DNA of 64,000 bases from Arcicella gelida. Its GTDB lineage: Bacteria > Bacteroidota > Bacteroidia > Cytophagales > Spirosomataceae. Under the pieces are notes generated by a model. That model did not search any database. It saw only the letters and a program-made list of their open reading frames with translations, and was not told the origin of the DNA. Made by a program: the position numbers and the translations under genes. Where the stretch lies: contig NZ_JAYGIL010000008.1 of assembly GCF_034931025.1 (NCBI RefSeq), forward strand, positions 124,001 to 188,000, given 5' to 3'. Every line of letters begins with the position of its first letter. Positions within the stretch are counted from its first letter, which is position 1. Shown piece after piece: positions 61,772-64,000 of this stretch.

Positions 61772-63040
61772 ATGAAAAACTATCTATCAAACAAGAGCTT
61801 CAAAGATTATGAAGATATCCCTAACTTGGATATATTCCAAAGGGCTAAGGCACATGAAGAGTATTTAGATTATCTTAAAGTCAGTGGGTACATGAACTAT
61901 CGATTACTGGTCAACTCAGGTTGTGGCCCTGAAGTCGATTTAGCTGAGGATGGAGATATTAAAAAGGGAAGTTATGTAAGTTTTGTATGCAATGACTATC
62001 TGGGCTTCACACAACATCCAGCCATTAAAAAGGCAGCTATTTCAGGCATCGAAAAATACGGTACTGGAGCTGGTTCCTCGCCACTGATAGGTGGTTATTT
62101 TGATTATCATCAAGAATTAGAGGATAAACTATCTACTTTTTTCAAAAGACCTCTGGGTTCCTCCATAGCATACACTACTGGTTATACGTCTAACAGTGCT
62201 TCCTTACAATGTTTGTTAAAACAAGAAGATATAGCAATTGTGGACATGGCTGTCCATGCAAGCGTTTACGAAGGGATACAGGGAACAACTATCAAGCGTT
62301 TTCTCCATAATAATCTGGATGCCTTGGAGCGTATACTCTCGAACGTCAAGGATAAATATAGAACTAAAATGGTCATTGTTGATGGAGTTTATTCTCAAGA
62401 CGGAGACCTAGCACCTTTAAAAGAAATTATCAGCCTTACGCATCATTATGGAGGCGTAATCTTAGTTGATGATGCTCATGGGATTGGAGTAATCGGAAAT
62501 ACAGGGCGTGGAGCGATGGAGTATTTTGAAGTGATGGATAAAGTGGACATCATTACAGGAACATTCAGCAAGACATTCAGTAATGTTGGAGGGTATCTGA
62601 TAGCCAACCCAGAACTGATTTCTTATTTACAGTTTCAATCCAGACAGTATGCTTTTTCAGCAGCAGCGACTCCAGCTATTTCAGCAGTAAGCAGGGCTAT
62701 TGAGCTAGTTGATGAAGAGCCTCATTGGCAGAAAAGGTTATGGGAAAATATTACCTATTATAAAGAGGGTTTAACAGACTTGGGATTAGATGTCGGTACT
62801 ACAAATTCTGCTATTATTCCTGTAAAAATCGGAGATGTACAGAAGAACTGTGAGGCGGGTAAATTACTGCTGGAATGCGGTATTTATACTAATCCCATCA
62901 TGTATCCTGCGGTATCACTCAAGGACTCAAGGATAAGAATGAGCTTGATTGCCACTCATACCAAAGAACACCTTGATAAAGCACTCAATGCGTTTGATTA
63001 TGTCAATAAAAAGTTGAACATTGCAAAATCTATGAAATAA
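61772..63040 (+). CDS. Alpha-oxoamine synthase family PLP enzyme (serine palmitoyltransferase/KBL/BioF-like)
   Basis: A 422-residue PLP enzyme of the alpha-oxoamine synthase group. It has VCNDYLGFTQHPAIKKAA, GTGAGSSPLIGGYFDYHQEL, the cofactor region VDDAHGIGVIGNTGRGAMEY and the Schiff-base lysine TGTFSKTFSNVGGYL at Lys267. The family condenses an amino acid with an acyl-CoA to make keto-amines such as sphingoid-base precursors, threonine-derived aminoketobutyrate or signal molecules. The N-terminal ~60 residues with GYMNYRLLVNSGCG are like those of the lipid- and signal-forming members. Which substrate it takes is open. A TetR regulator gene follows closely. Confidence 0.85.
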   Translation: MKNYLSNKSFKDYEDIPNLDIFQRAKAHEEYLDYLKVSGYMNYRLLVNSGCGPEVDLAEDGDIKKGSYVSFVCNDYLGFTQHPAIKKAAISGIEKYGTGAGSSPLIGGYFDYHQELEDKLSTFFKRPLGSSIAYTTGYTSNSASLQCLLKQEDIAIVDMAVHASVYEGIQGTTIKRFLHNNLDALERILSNVKDKYRTKMVIVDGVYSQDGDLAPLKEIISLTHHYGGVILVDDAHGIGVIGNTGRGAMEYFEVMDKVDIITGTFSKTFSNVGGYLIANPELISYLQFQSRQYAFSAAATPAISAVSRAIELVDEEPHWQKRLWENITYYKEGLTDLGLDVGTTNSAIIPVKIGDVQKNCEAGKLLLECGIYTNPIMYPAVSLKDSRIRMSLIATHTKEHLDKALNAFDYVNKKLNIAKSMK

Positions 63041-63045
63041 AAGCA

Positions 63046-63735
63046 ATGGGCAAACAAAAAAATACAGATTCCGAACAAAAAAGTGAAAAGTCAAGAAAAG
63101 TAACGGCTGGCCCCATCAGAGAGAAAGCTCGATCAATAACAAGATTAGTGGCAGCAGTAGGAGGGGTTATTCAAAAAAAAGGATATACTGGCCTGACTGG
63201 ACCCAATATAGCCAAAGAAGCTGGTTTAGATAAAAAGCTAATCTGGACTTACTTTGGCAGTATAGACAATCTAGTCGAAACCTATATTCTGCAAAGAGAC
63301 TTTTGGAACATGGCCGACCAGAAGATTATCTCGGGATTACTAAAGAACCCAGATGACATTGGTAAAAAAGACATTACAGCCTTGCTTCATGGTCAGTTGG
63401 AGCGGATGATGAAAGACAAAGTGCTACAACGAATTATTCACTGGGAAATCGGAGAAAAGAATAAAACACTACGTAAGGTAGCAGACGAAAGAGAAAAAAT
63501 AGGAGAGTCATTATTTCAGATTATCGAACCAGACTTCACCAATACTGGCGTGGACATAAGGGCTAAACTGGCTCTTCAGATTGCGGGCATTTATTATCTT
63601 GTCCTTCATGCCAAGTATAACGGCAGTTTATTTTGTGGTATAGACATTAATAAACCGACGGATTTGGAACGTTTGCAAAAAGCGATTGAGGATAATGTCA
63701 ATGCCATGTATGATGAGGCAAAAGTGAATAAATAG
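63046..63735 (+). CDS. TetR/AcrR family regulator
   Basis: A 229-residue regulator with the TetR helix-turn-helix in YTGLTGPNIAKEAGLDKKLI and WTYFGSIDNLVETYILQRDF (about residues 45-80), then a helical ligand-binding domain. It begins five bases after the alpha-oxoamine synthase gene and so probably controls it and the genes further on. The N-terminal 20 residues are a polar tail rich in Lys and Glu. Confidence 0.88.
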   Translation: MGKQKNTDSEQKSEKSRKVTAGPIREKARSITRLVAAVGGVIQKKGYTGLTGPNIAKEAGLDKKLIWTYFGSIDNLVETYILQRDFWNMADQKIISGLLKNPDDIGKKDITALLHGQLERMMKDKVLQRIIHWEIGEKNKTLRKVADEREKIGESLFQIIEPDFTNTGVDIRAKLALQIAGIYYLVLHAKYNGSLFCGIDINKPTDLERLQKAIEDNVNAMYDEAKVNK

Positions 63736-63767
63736 CTTTTATTCACAATTATCTTTTTTGTTTAATT

Positions 63768-64000
63768 ATGAATAAGCCTTATGAATTTTTATATGACTAC
63801 CCGCCCTTAAGCGTTCAGCAGGCATTGCCTGAAAGTTACTTCTATTTTTTTGCCAAGGCTCAAAAGTCACAGTTTACGCTGTTTGATTCAGCGAGTTTGA
63901 TAAGCCAGAGGCTCAATTTTCGCCCCTTTTACATTGAGCTACTAGAAGTAAACAATACTTTGCCTTTCCGAATGACTTATAAGATTACTGAAAAGCAGCA
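63768..64000 (+). CDS. Partial gene of unknown type, cut by window end
   Basis: An ATG 32 bases after the TetR stop opens a frame of 77 codons that runs to the window edge. Visible residues include YEFLYDYPPLSVQQALPESY and FRPFYIELLEVNNTLPFRM. The pattern hints at the N-terminal sensing half of an AraC-like regulator, but with only the start present this is a guess. Confidence 0.55.
   Translation, partial: MNKPYEFLYDYPPLSVQQALPESYFYFFAKAQKSQFTLFDSASLISQRLNFRPFYIELLEVNNTLPFRMTYKITEKQ

Overview
The window looks like a large piece of a conjugative plasmid (or plasmid-like element) from an AT-rich Bacteroidota bacterium, most likely a Cytophagales-type lineage. The evidence is TraE/F/G/J/K/M/N/O-type conjugation proteins, type IX secretion sorting domains, TAnnTTTG-type promoters, and a Rep_3-type initiator with a nine-copy iteron array beside parA-parB. 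No rRNA, tRNA or essential housekeeping gene was seen.

Layout: (1) 1-6979 is a catabolic operon on the + strand: the end of a probable C-deglycosidase beta subunit, three TIM-barrel isomerase-like proteins, a secreted carboxylesterase, a pyranose-oxidase-type GMC flavoprotein and an AraC regulator. Together they fit oxidation and cleavage of (C-)glycosides. (2) 6984-8190 holds IS3-like and IS5-like transposase wreckage. (3) 8312-12533 is the replication and partition module: rep, iterons, parA, parB and a 33-bp palindrome that could be parS. (4) 12554-18293 is mobilization: a TraA-like ATPase and small partners on the - strand, a candidate oriT with 11-bp repeats, then mobC, relaxase and coupling protein on the + strand. 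(5) 18290-31395 is a long - strand operon for the type IV secretion apparatus. (6) 31474-48713 is accessory DNA: a Y1-transposase-like protein missing catalytic residues, a secreted T9SS lipase-like gene split by one in-frame stop, a zeta-toxin-like protein with a broken P-loop, HipBA, a 1,724-residue methyltransferase-helicase, a Fic protein with a palindromic operator, lipoproteins and IS debris. (7) 49058-58440 has a DUF1016 remnant and a complete type III-B CRISPR effector operon (cas6, cmr1, cmr2/cas10, cmr3, a CARF-nuclease, cmr4, cmr5, cmr6), with no array and no cas1/cas2 in the window. (8) 59011-64000 has GNAT, LysR and rhodanese genes, an alpha-oxoamine synthase with a TetR regulator, and a truncated final gene.

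How the parts fit: the backbone (rep/par/mob/tra) maintains and moves the element. HipBA, Fic, the zeta-like protein, the methyltransferase-helicase and the Cmr system are stability, anti-restriction and anti-invader cargo. The glycoside operon is metabolic cargo. The Cmr operon is internally consistent: its Cas10 lacks an HD nuclease domain but keeps GGDD, and the operon encodes a CARF-PD-(D/E)xK protein that could be the cyclic-oligoadenylate-activated nuclease.

All family calls come from reading motifs and gene order by eye. No database search was run.
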